This document shows positions 1 to 10,592 of a stretch of DNA of 64,000 nt, piece after piece. The stretch covers positions 2,369,825 to 2,433,824 of the forward strand of contig JAESIW010000200.1 in the NCBI GenBank assembly GCA_016802295.1, read 5' to 3'. Origin of the DNA: Brachionus rotundiformis. Lineage: Eukaryota; Rotifera; Eurotatoria; Ploima; Brachionidae. The notes beneath the pieces were generated by a model that had not been told where the DNA came from, ran no database searches, and was given only the letters and a program-made list of their open reading frames with translations. Position 1 is the first letter of the stretch. Each line of letters opens with the position of its first letter. The position numbers and the translations under genes are program-made.

Positions 1-252
1 ATTCAGTATTGTCCAACTCCATGTGATCCGTTCTAATTTTTTTTCAAAATTAAATCTTTAGACAATATTTTATTTTCAAATGAATATTTTGTTTAACTTG
101 TTTTAATTTTTTTTATCGTTTTAAAATAAATTCATTAAGTAAAGTAGGTTTTTAAAGAAAAAAATAAAAGATAGCATTTTTGTTAAATTCAATTTATTTG
201 AATATCACGGTTTATATTTAACAATTTGATTGAGTTTTTTTTTTGGAAAAAA

Positions 253-3200
253 TTAAAATTTCAGCAAAATCTCCTCAGCAAATATTTCATTATCATTTAT
301 TTTAGTAATAAAGCATGAAGTTGGCCCAATTTGTTTATCGATTAGGTAGAAAATATTAAAAAAATTTTCATTTCCTTCAATGAATTGCTCAATTAAGCAG
401 TCAATATTGAGAAATTTTTGAATTGTCAATGTATGTAGTTTAATATAAAGCTTTCGTGCAATTCCTTCACAATTTAAAATGACCTGTATCTGAATTTTTA
501 CCAAAGGTTTTTCACTAACATTTCCACACTCATTACAAATCCATGACCTAGAATTGCGTTGATAGTTTACATTTTTATGATAAAAAAATAAACTACTTTA
601 TGCTCGGGTCAAAATTTAAGTGAGATTGTTCAGAAAATTGATCTCTTGATTGATTATTCTGGCAAATTTGGCAATAAAAATCAAAACAACAATTGTCTTC
701 ACAAACACTAATGACATTCCCTTTGATTAGACCAGTGTCAAAGGTTTTCAACTGGATGTCATTTTTCCAAAATGGTAGTTTATTTTCAAAGAATTTTTTT
801 GTAAAACTTGAGTTAGAACAATCTTGGTTGTTTATTAAATTCGAATTCAATTGAGACGGATCAGCAGTCTCAATCGAAGAGAATGAACTAAACAAAATAC
901 TTTCTTCAAAATGAAATAATTATTTCTATTAGTCTCAATGCTAAATTTACCTCTATTAGAACTATTTAAGCCTACATTTTTTAAACACAGTACAGAATTT
1001 TGGCCCTCAAAATTACTTTTAAAAATAACATAATTTTCATCTAAATTTGATAAGATAAGACTATCTTTTATGTGAAAATTGCATTGGATATTAATTTTTT
1101 TAACTTTAAAGTTTGAATTTGATAAGAACTCAATTTTTTCAATAAAGAAAATCAATAGTTCATTATTGATCTCATCTAAATGCATTTTTATCAAAATTAT
1201 GTCATAAAGATTAAACCAGTACGGTTCAATATTTGTCATTTTTACATTCTTTTAAAAAAACTAACTATAACTAAAATAATTTTAGCATAAAAATTACTCT
1301 GAGACTCAAGTAAGAGTTCAATTGAATGAATTCCTTAGAGTAACCTAGTTCTGTTAGATAACTTCGATTGGCACTTATAAATTCGAATATATAAACAAAT
1401 TTTTGAATTGCTTTTGGACTATTTTTGGATCTGCTTTCTCGCTGTGAATTTAAATTTCTGCATAAGAAAGTTATTTGATCATTCAAGTCCGCATTTTCTC
1501 TAAAAATAATAAATTCTATTAGCTATCTTCAATCAATAAAATTTTATTAAAAAATTTTTAGTATTTGTTAATGTTTTAAGCCATAAAAAGTATTTAAAAT
1601 ATTTTAAAAAATTACTATACTATATTTGGTTTTTGTTTTATTATTTGGTATTGAATCTCACAATATTCATTTTACCAGGTGTAAAGAAGAGCTCATAAAG
1701 TTTTGATATTTAGTATTTAACATTAGAAACGCCGAGGAGTTTTTAAAACCTCTTTTTAAAAAAGTTATCAAAAACTACTTATAGAAACTTAAAATCAACT
1801 TGTAATACTTAAATTTTTTAATCATAATTTAAATAAATTTTTTCTATTTCTTTTGATATTTTAATTTGGAATTTTTGTAATTGATCAGCTGGGCTTTCTA
1901 GTGTTAAAATTTCCTTCATAATTTCATAATGATTGTATAGAACAAAATAAAAAAATAATCAATTGTTATTAAGGACATTATAAAAAGATATTTTTGATCA
2001 AACAAAAAAATTTAAATAATTACTTGTGACATAAAGTTTGCTTTTCCACAAATTTAATGGAATTGAATTCATATTGATTTGACTCGGTAATAAAACAAGA
2101 GTCAACATTAAGCGGAAAAACAATCAAAGCAAATAAGCCAAGCTTGTCGCTCACCACCATTTGCCGCCTAAAATTTCAAGAGTAAAAATTAAATCAAGCA
2201 GTTTGGATTTTTGGTAAATTTAATTTAATGACTAAATTTTAAAATTCATAATCAATTATCGTTCAGTTAGAAGTTCATTCAAAAGTCTTTCTCAATGTTT
2301 GGAAAACCATCATCAAATAATACCAAGTTATTAGTATTATTTGTACATCTGCTAAATAAAGCAATTTCTTTATAATTAATTTTTGATCATGAAAAAGAAA
2401 ACTGGTAATAGATTTCAACTTTGTCCTAATACCTGTATTTATTTTCATCATGTTGAGTCTGAGTTCTCTGTGTATGATAAAGCGAAATGTTATTATTTTT
2501 CACAAGACCAATTCTTTGCACAGTTGCTTTAAAATTAGCGAATCCATAGTAGCCAATGTTTTCCAGAGCGTCCAGAATAGAATTAATTCTCAAATATTGT
2601 GAATCTGATGGAATGTTTTGGGTAAAAAATTCCGATGCCAATTGGGTGAAAAAATTGCTTTTCTGGCTTTGAATTGAATTTGTTTTAATTGATAGATTCA
2701 TTTTTAAAGATTTTTGATAATTTCTCGGATCAAACAAATTTAATGAGCACTCACTTGACCCAACCGAATCTGTACAACTTGGACATTTCAAAGCGTTCAA
2801 ATTGATTGTACAAATATCTTGGTACGAGACATTAAATTTTCCAAATAAAACGTGATCGGCCTCAATTGGAAATATTTCTATCAAATTTGTACTAAAATAA
2901 ACTATTTTGTTTGTTTTTTCAATTAAAAATTTCCTCCTTGATTAAAAATTAAAATTTAATTTAGGATTTTAATTACAATTACCACGGAGGATATATATTT
3001 AATATATATTTTAATTGTATTATATCTGTGTCAAAATGTAATGAATAATCTACTATTTCATTTGATAAAAGTACGTAACAAATGTTATCAAGTGATAAAT
3101 CGCCATTATCAAAATTTTCCACATTAAATCCGTGAACTAAAGTGAATTTTGTGGTCGAAAAATTCTCTCTATAAAATGGAACCAATTTGACGACATTGGT

Positions 3201-4458
3201 CAAATTTTTGGCTTGAATAAAAAATTTCTAAATAAAAAATAAGGATAAAATATCAAATTACATTTTTGTGTAAGTCTGCCGGTGGCTGATTTTTTGTTCA
3301 AATGATGTTTAATAAAGTTTATACTTGATTTTTGACGTAACAAGAGTTTTTGTAATTTGTCAGCATAACCATTTCTAATAAAGAAAAATTTTTAAAAATT
3401 TATTTAATCTAATAAATTTACTTAATAAATTTCATTTTTTTCTTTTTGTTTTCCATTTGACTTAAAAAGCCAGGACTATTAAGCAAAGTATTAGATTCTT
3501 TAACGTGATTAAAAACCGACGATTCATTAAGTTTTAAATTAATCTCCTGCATCCAAGTGGCTCTTTTATCAATTGCCTTAATATCTTTAGTACAATTAAA
3601 ATTAAGATCGTCATTGATATCTAAAGAATGCTGTGAATATTTTTTCTGAGTGCACAGATTAGGATCAGTGATCGATGCTTTGTCACTAGAATAAAGATCG
3701 GTCTCTCCGAAGCTTAAATAAGCTCCCGGTATAGTTAAATTATTAATTAGCTTATTATTTGTAGTTGGAAGTTGAAATTCATTTTCATCTTTTAGGATAT
3801 CATCAATATCTGTTATTTTTCTAGTCTTGGTCTTTATTTTTTTTGATTCAAATGAATGTAAATCATCTATATGTTCAAAATTTTCCTCATATCTACAGAT
3901 GGTTGTAGGAAAAATTTCCTTTTTGACTAGAGGACCTTCATCCTCAATTAAATGGTCAATATTTTGATTAATAATTTTTTTTTTTATACTTTTGTTTAAG
4001 TGGTAATTTTGTGTTAAACTCTGAATTTTAAAGTTGTTTTCACCAGCTTTATTTATATATGCTTTGCCATCGCTATCTATTCTTTGAGCATATGGTAAAT
4101 TTTCCTCATTTAAAATATCGTCTATGTTGTATGTATTTTTTGGCTTAACAAAACCTTTTTTAAATATATCATCACTTTCTTCTATTGATATATCATCATC
4201 AGAATGTAGACGAATTTTTTCCTTCAAAATTGGTGTATTGTTCAATTTAGATGGACCATTTTGGTCATCAAAAAGCGTATCAATTGAGATTTTATTTCGT
4301 TTTGGAATCCTTGATCGGCTATTTGCCACATCTTCTTTTGTTAACGCAGGCTCATCAACCGATTCTGCCTCACTCTGGCTCTCGAAAATCGATTCTACAA
4401 GGGTTTTCACTCGACTTTTCGATTTTGGAACAATATTTTCAGTTTCTATATCATCCAT
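253..4458 (-). CDS. OB-fold/zinc-ribbon genome-stability protein, SPIDR-like (nine exons)
   Basis: Hand-built exons: 4458-3422, 3374-3262, 3211-2983, 2891-2433, 2167-2024, 1499-1298, 1248-951, 903-597, 547-253. All junctions are GT-AG and the frame closes at 1027 residues. Residues 1-345 are acidic/Ser-rich and look disordered. The C-terminal two thirds is beta-rich with small strand clusters that resemble OB folds. A C4 zinc ribbon is formed across an intron by CQIC (905-908) and CNEC (934-937), followed by a final OB-like segment ending near IGPTSCFITKI. From memory, the tail pattern (IKL..TI..FL...GP..CF) and an internal IYPP motif resemble SPIDR (KIAA0146), a scaffold linking BLM, FIGNL1 and RAD51 in homologous recombination. 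SHLD2 or another RPA1-like protein is the alternative. The exon structure is well supported; the family name is tentative. Confidence 0.6.
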
Positions 4459-5436
4459 GACTTATAATCAAAATAAATTTTTAGCTTGTTTTTTTATTTT
4501 AAAGTTTTATTGTTTGAAAATAAATCAATTTTAACTGTAATTTATAGAAGAAAAAATATTTGACCAAATCATGTATATTTAACAACGAAAGCTATTTAAA
4601 ATAAGCTTGATTTTAAAGAATTTTAAAGTCAGAAGAATATTTTAAAACTATAACTAAAAATTTACCTGAAATTCTTTATATTTTTTCTAATTATATTTAG
4701 TTAAAACTAAGAAAAATTAAATTGAAAATGTCATCAAAAATGTTTTGATAATATCATAAAATTTGAATCAGCTGTTAACAAAATTTAAAATAGCCCTGAG
4801 TTTAAAAAATCAAAAGGCTTTAAGGCGCATAAATCATAAATCAAATCTGCACTAAATTTATTTCATTATTTTTTAATAATAATTTTAAAAATTTTGATAA
4901 AAAAATTTTTTTAGTCATAATTTTTTTAGTATTTTATGCCATCAAATAAAATTTAACTCAGATTCTTAAATAATTAAGTTTTAACATGTTATTTGAGATT
5001 TTTGAGTGGATATAATAGATAAATGAAGATAAAAATGCTTTTTGGCAAACTGTACACAAAATTCTTACTCATGTTGGTCAACTTTCGCTTCGAACCAATT
5101 TGTCGCTCGTTTGTTTTTCGTAATAAATCAAAAAAGTTAGATCTATTTGCACTCATCTCTAATTACATAATTGAAATTCTTTTTTTATAATTTGAAAACA
5201 AAAAATTTTCATTAATTTAAAAATATATATTTAAATTTTAAATAAAACAAAATTTCATTCTCAACTTAACTTGAGACAATACTTTCTTTGCCAATTGGCA
5301 GAAATCAAATCTTTCTAAATGTGTATACAAAGATGTTTTAAACGCAAAAAATTCAATTAAATTGCAAATTTTTTTTCAATTTAAAATTTTCTTAAAATTA
5401 GCAGAATAAAATTTAATTAAAATTTAATCTAAAGTT
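4459..5436. promoter_or_regulatory. Shared upstream region of the divergent SPIDR-like and FIP1 genes
   Basis: A 978-bp AT-rich stretch lies between two start codons facing away from each other, so both promoters must lie here. I see no convincing TATA box, CpG cluster or other gene. Its role is inferred from position only. Confidence 0.4.
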
Positions 5437-7492
5437 ATGTCTGTTGAGATATCAAATGAACAAAACCTCAATGAAGACGAAGATGAGGCCTGGTTGTACG
5501 GTGAAAACAATCATAAAAATCAATCCAATGAGTAAACTATATATTTTTACTTAAATAAGATTTTGCTTACAAAAAATTAAATTTAAGAGGTGATTTAGGT
5601 GAAGCAAATGGTGAAGCAAATGGTCAACAAGAGGCAAGAAAGATAAATTATCATTTAATTTGCTAATTTTTTTATAAATCTAGATAAATGAGAATGAAGT
5701 GGTAGAAAAACCAGATGCTGAAACTGTTCAACAAGACCAAGAGGAAGTTGGCAAAATTTCTGAAACCGAATCACCAAATAATGATGAAGACGTTGCTGAT
5801 GAAAACAAGAATGAAGATATGGAGGAACAAGATGAGGATGAAGATGACGATGATGATGGGGTCAATATTGTAATTTCTGATATTAAAAACATAACCACCC
5901 AACCAGCAGCTGGTTTACAAGGATTAAACCGGTCCAAATCAGTAACTGGCTCGGCGACAATAGTTCCGGCAACAGCCATGCAAACTGCCAAAGCTACACT
6001 TCCTGTCCAAACCAAAGGAATAGAGCTTGAGGCCCCTGGTTTAATAAATGGAGTGCCCACTGATCAGTATGAAATTGGAGACTTGAAAGACGAGGACAAA
6101 CCATGGCTTCAACCAGGAGCGGACATCACTGACTATTTCAACTACGGGTTTACAGAAGAGACTTGGATTGCTTATTGTCTCAAACAAAAGCGTCTAAGAA
6201 GTGAAAACAACATGTTAAAGTCTGGCATTCAAATAATGCAAAATCAAACAGGAGTTATGGCAAATGCTGTCAATGGACCGAATGTCAATGGATCTTCACT
6301 AATAGCTATAAATACACATAGTACTTTAGTCACAGGACAACCTCCAGGCAATCAGCCAAATTTTAATCCTAACATGATGCCGCCACCACAATCAATTAAC
6401 TTTCCCAAACCTCCTCAATTTCATCCGCGTTTTCCGCCTCCTGTTGGCCAAGCCGGACCTCAACCATTCCAACAAAGAATGGGCGATCAATTGTAAGAAT
6501 CCTTGGAAAAAAAATTTATTTTTAGTTAGCTAAATTGAATTTTTTGAAGTAACATGCCACCACCACACATTCCTGACTTTAGCGCCCCTCCTCCAAACTG
6601 GAATCCATCCGGAGGCCCGGGTGGACAGCAAGGACTAATGCCTAGAATGTCTCAAATGCCGCCGCAGCGAATGCCTAATATGCCTATGAGCGGGCAACAA
6701 CAGCCTTTTAATGCACCATTTCAGTATGGTCCACAACATGGAATGCACGATAGACCTCCACCAGGCATGCCATCACATTTTTATCCACAATTTAATAGAG
6801 GTTCTGGACAAATGATGTCACAAGGACCTCAATGGGAGAAAGGGTTTTTAATTTATTCATTTCTTTTAATATTTTAATAATAATTGAATTATTTGTTAAG
6901 AGGTGACCCTCAGCATCGCCCATCTAGGAGCCCCACTCCTGGTCGAAAATCTCCGCTGAAATCACCAAATCAACAAACTTCTGGTGATCGCTTCTCTAAG
7001 GATTCAGAAAAATACAAATCAAGGTACATTTTTTAAGGATTTTGGAAATTATTTTTCAAATTTTTTTAGGGACTATGCCAATCGGGATTATGACAAAGAT
7101 CATAGGAGATCACCGAGTCCTTCGAGAAGACATAGACGAGATCATGATCGGAGAGATTATGACCGCAGAGAAAGAGATAGAGACCGGGATCGTGATGGAG
7201 GAAGGTCTAGAGAAAAATCAAGAGAGCGGTCTAGGGAAAGGTCTCGTTCTAGGGACAGAGACGATAAATATAAACGAAGGTGAAAATTTAATTTAAAATA
7301 AATTTTTATTTTTTTTTTACTTTTTAAAATCTATTTAGTCGTCATAGGTCTGATGAGGATGACTATCGTTCTTCTTCAAAATCACATAAACGCTCAAAAA
7401 AATCCTCTCGAAAAGATCGAGACAGTAATGATCGAGAATTTTCTAGTAATCCTAGTCAAAATCAGGAAAATACCGAGATAAAACAAGATTAA
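5437..7492 (+). CDS. FIP1L1: FIP1-like pre-mRNA 3'-end processing factor
   Basis: Exons 5437-5531, 5588-5633, 5684-6492, 6550-6843, 6901-7023, 7070-7279 and 7339-7492 join in frame to 576 residues. The N-terminus has the acidic WLYG patch (19-22), then a long Glu/Asp run. The diagnostic Fip1 motif lies at about 176-220, with core DKPWLQPGADITDYFNYGF and the following KQKR. A Pro/Met/Gln-rich stretch follows, then a C-terminal RD/RE/RS-rich region. Fip1 is a CPSF subunit that holds poly(A) polymerase and binds U-rich RNA through its basic tail; it acts in the nucleus. Length matches animal FIP1L1 (about 590). The second intron uses a GC donor. A possible AATAAA signal lies about 55 bp after the stop. 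Confidence 0.95.
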
Positions 7493-7808
7493 AAATACAT
7501 GTGGTGTATTCATTGTTATTTTTGATGAAGAATATGAGTTTAAAATCTAATAAATATTTTCTTTGAAAAAAATTTTAAATTTTGTTTATTTTTTTTCAAT
7601 GTTTTCGTCTAAAATTGAGTATTAAAATGTACATTTGTATTTTATTTAATTTTTCTGACTGTTTTTAACAGGCTTTAATAAAATTTGGATAAAAATTATC
7701 AGATTTTTTTTAAAAACAGGTAGTTGTTTACCTATCGATCAATATTTTATCAATTAAGCAAATTTTTTTAAAATAAGTTTAATTTTTAATATATTATTTA
7801 ATAAGAAT

Positions 7809-10321
7809 ATGCTCGGACCAATAAAGCATTTGCTTGAAAATAAGAATATCATTTTGGCTAGCGGTAGCTCGAGGCGAAAAGAAATTTTGGAAAAAAACTT
7901 GGTATTCATAATATTTTAAAATTTTTATCAGAAAAGAGACAAAGTTTTAAAAATTAAATTAAGTCAAGTAAATTATCTGTCTTTGAGGAGCCAGGGATGA
8001 TTAGTTGTTTTTTTTGTTCAAGTATACAGCTTTGCCCGCATAGCCGAGTGGTTTGCGTGTTAGTCATGCAAGCAGGGGGGCGAAGGTTCGATCCTCGCAA
8101 GGGTAGAATCTTACGAATGTCTCTGTAGTACGAGGCGCATGTTTCAAACCCCTTTCATTAAAAAAATGGGGGGCCTGTTTCGACACGAATAATTGCGGTG
8201 TTGATGATCAACTCGATGCAGTAACCTCTGTGTCAGATCGGAGCCAATGCTCAAAAAGGTACTGGAAAAGGAGATGAGCGCCTCCCCATTATCCGCTAGG
8301 ATAGAAAAGGGCTAATTATATACACCTTTGAACATACTTCTTCCTATCTTTGTTGAGCCAATTCTGATAATAATAACCAAGAAAATTAATTAAGATTTTT
8401 TATTTTTAATAAAACTTGGATTAAAAATAATGAAAATATTACACTAAATTTTAAGTTTGTTATTAACACTAGAAGCACCAAAATTTTTAACTACTAGAAG
8501 CACCAAAACGAGTCATTTTGACTCGTTTTAATGAAATCTAATGGATAAAAAATTATTAATCGGATAAATCTATTCAAAACTTAATTTTAATTGAGTGAAT
8601 TAGCTAAAAAAAGTATCTAGCAAAAAATTGATCTTTTATTGAATTAATTTCTTTTTGAGCCTATTCTTCGTCTTTCATGTAAAATACAAAAACTTTAATT
8701 TTCGCTTTTATTAAATTTGCTTATTTTCGTTCAAGTATTAAGGTTTGAGTCAGTTTTTTAAAAATTTGTATACTTTTTATTTATATTTTATGACTCATAA
8801 ATTGATTTTGTAGCTAAATTCAAAATTTTAATTGAAAAACGAGTCAAAATGACTCATTTTGGTGCTTCTAGTAGTATGTACTTGATTTTGCACAAAGACA
8901 AATTTTTTTTTATCTGAATTTAGTTAATATAGAAAGTTATTCTTATTTTTATGCTGAAAAAAAAAAGTTATGCTCTAATAACAATAGTTTACTTGGATAT
9001 TAGCGGCCAAAAATCGAAAAAGAGTCATTTTGACTCGTTGGTGCTTCTAGTGTTAAGCGGTTTAACTGGTTTATAAAATATCAGCAACATTTATTTATAA
9101 TTTTTTTTAGTTAAAATATTTTTTTACAAATTTATTTTTGTAAAGAATAGATAACTTGGTGAACATTTTATCAAATTTCCTTTGGGATTTCTTTCTTATT
9201 CACTCCTTTTGGAGGATTGGCATTATTTTTGTATTTTACTTTAGTCATACTTCTATCATAACTCTTGCTCTTTTGTGATTGTTAACCTTCATGTTAATGC
9301 TCCTTAAGGAATAACTCTGTTTGGTAATTTTCAAGATTACCAAGAAATGATTCCAAGTTTTTTCTACATTATTAATCGTTTGACAATGTCACAGGCCAAT
9401 GTGTCTCGAAACTTGTTCTCAGGCCACCAATGTGGAACATGTAAAGGGTTTTTCCACCGATCTCTTTTTAAATTATTTTTTATTGAAAAACATTTTATTC
9501 CTTCACCAAATCATATTTAATATTTATTGCACTTATTACAATTTGAATATTTATTTCCAGAATTGCTTTAATAACTTTTTATCATATCAAATATTATTTG
9601 TTATTTTTTGGTTGAGTAAATTATTTTATTAAATTTATTTTAACTAAAAGCGTTAATTATGATTGAAAATAGTTAAAATTAAGGGTCTGAGTATAAAAAT
9701 AATTCCGTCTACATTTCCCGAAAATTTGGACAAAAGCAAATTTGATCCAGTCAGCTATGTAATAGAAAATTCGCGCTTGAAGGCTTTGGATGTGGCACAA
9801 AAAATTAAGGTTAATAAATATTTATAATTATTTTTGTTACCAAAAAATAAATTTCTTTTTTTTTAGGAAAACGACTGGTTTTTGATAATTGGATCCGATA
9901 CTGTTGTTGAATTTGATAATAAGATATATGAAAAACCTTTCGATAAAGAAGATGCATACAGAATATTAAAATCGTAGAACATCAAATACGTAATTAAATT
10001 AAGATTAGTACTATAAAATTATTTTTAAGTTTGAGTGATAATACGCACACAGTTCTAACTGGTGTCACTTTGGTCAAAAAAGAAAACCAAGATTTTAAAA
10101 TTCATACATTCTATGAACAAACCAGCGTGACATTTGACAAGTTGGACGATAGTGTAATCAATTCTTACATTGAATCAGGTGATCCGTTTGACAAAGCTGG
10201 TGGTTATGGTATTCAATCATTGGGAGCAAGCTTGGTAAAATCTATTAATGGTGATTTTTTTAATGTCCAAGGATTTCCTGCGCACAAGTTTTCAATTGAA
10301 CTCAAAAAATTTATTCAATAA
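7809..10321 (+). CDS. Maf-type nucleoside triphosphate pyrophosphatase (ASMTL N-domain-like)
   Basis: Exons 7809-7901, 9684-9809, 9867-9973 and 10030-10321 give 205 residues in frame. Maf hallmarks are visible: SGSSRRKEIL at 18-27 (the substrate-binding S-x-S-x-R-R signature), GSDTVV at 82-87 with the likely catalytic Asp84, then LSDNTHTVLTGV, and GGYGIQ near the C-terminus. Family members hydrolyse dTTP, UTP and modified nucleotides to monophosphates, removing non-canonical NTPs in the cytosol. The length is that of a stand-alone Maf protein; the methyltransferase half of vertebrate ASMTL is absent. Intron 1 is 1.78 kb, far longer than the others (about 56 bp), because two mobile elements sit inside it. 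The gene follows FIP1L1 by 316 bp on the same strand. Confidence 0.93.
8034..8345 (+). mobile_element. tRNA-derived SINE in intron 1 of the Maf gene
   Basis: The 5' part is tRNA-like: an A-box region (TAGCCGAGTGG at 8041-8051) and a perfect B box (GGTTCGATCC at 8085-8094) flanked by short T-stem complementarity. A GC-richer, non-tRNA body runs to about 8345, unlike the AT-rich surroundings. The A/B boxes form an internal Pol III promoter, as in Ser/Leu-type tRNA-derived SINEs. The right boundary is approximate and I found no clear target-site duplication. Confidence 0.8.
8467..9052. mobile_element. Non-autonomous piggyBac-like MITE (TTAA target)
   Basis: The element begins CACTAGAAGCACC after TTAA (8463-8466) and ends GGTGCTTCTAGTG before TTAA (9053-9056). 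This gives perfect 13-bp terminal inverted repeats and a TTAA duplication, the piggyBac signature. At 586 bp with no coding frame it must be non-autonomous. A second inverted pair lies inside at 8491-8525 and 8840-8874, about 35 bp with one mismatch. The hairpin CGAGTCATTTTGACTCG occurs at 8509-8525, with close variants at 8840-8856 and 9021-9037. Confidence 0.85.
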
Positions 10322-10592
10322 TTTTAATAAAATTTTTAGACATAAAGACTTTTTTTATTTTTAATCATTAATTAAAGAATAAGAAATTTATCCCAACATT
10401 TATTCAATTAAAAAAATATTATTTATAAACTTTTTGTTTCATCGTTATTCATCTCGAATAAGAACAAATTAGTAAATCATAATTTTAACTTTAAAGTTAA
10501 CTTCCTAAAAAAAACCAATAAATAAATTGTTAAAATAGACAAACATAATCGAATATTTATTTACACCTAAATTAGACATTAGACTATACAAT

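Noticed and set aside
1855..1893. Additional exon of the SPIDR-like gene near 1.9 kb
   Set aside because: An open stretch exists but lacks a usable donor, while joining exon 5 directly to 1499-1298 preserves frame.
253..4458. SHLD2 (shieldin) identity for the OB-fold protein
   Set aside because: Zinc ribbon and OB folds would fit, but the remembered SHLD2 C-terminus does not match; SPIDR-like is a better, still tentative, reading.
8034..8105. Functional tRNA gene
   Set aside because: A and B boxes are present, but the acceptor and anticodon arms pair poorly and the sequence runs into a SINE body.
9399..9632. 77-codon frame in the Maf intron region
   Set aside because: Composition is AT-driven and hydrophobic by chance; it lies within an intron.
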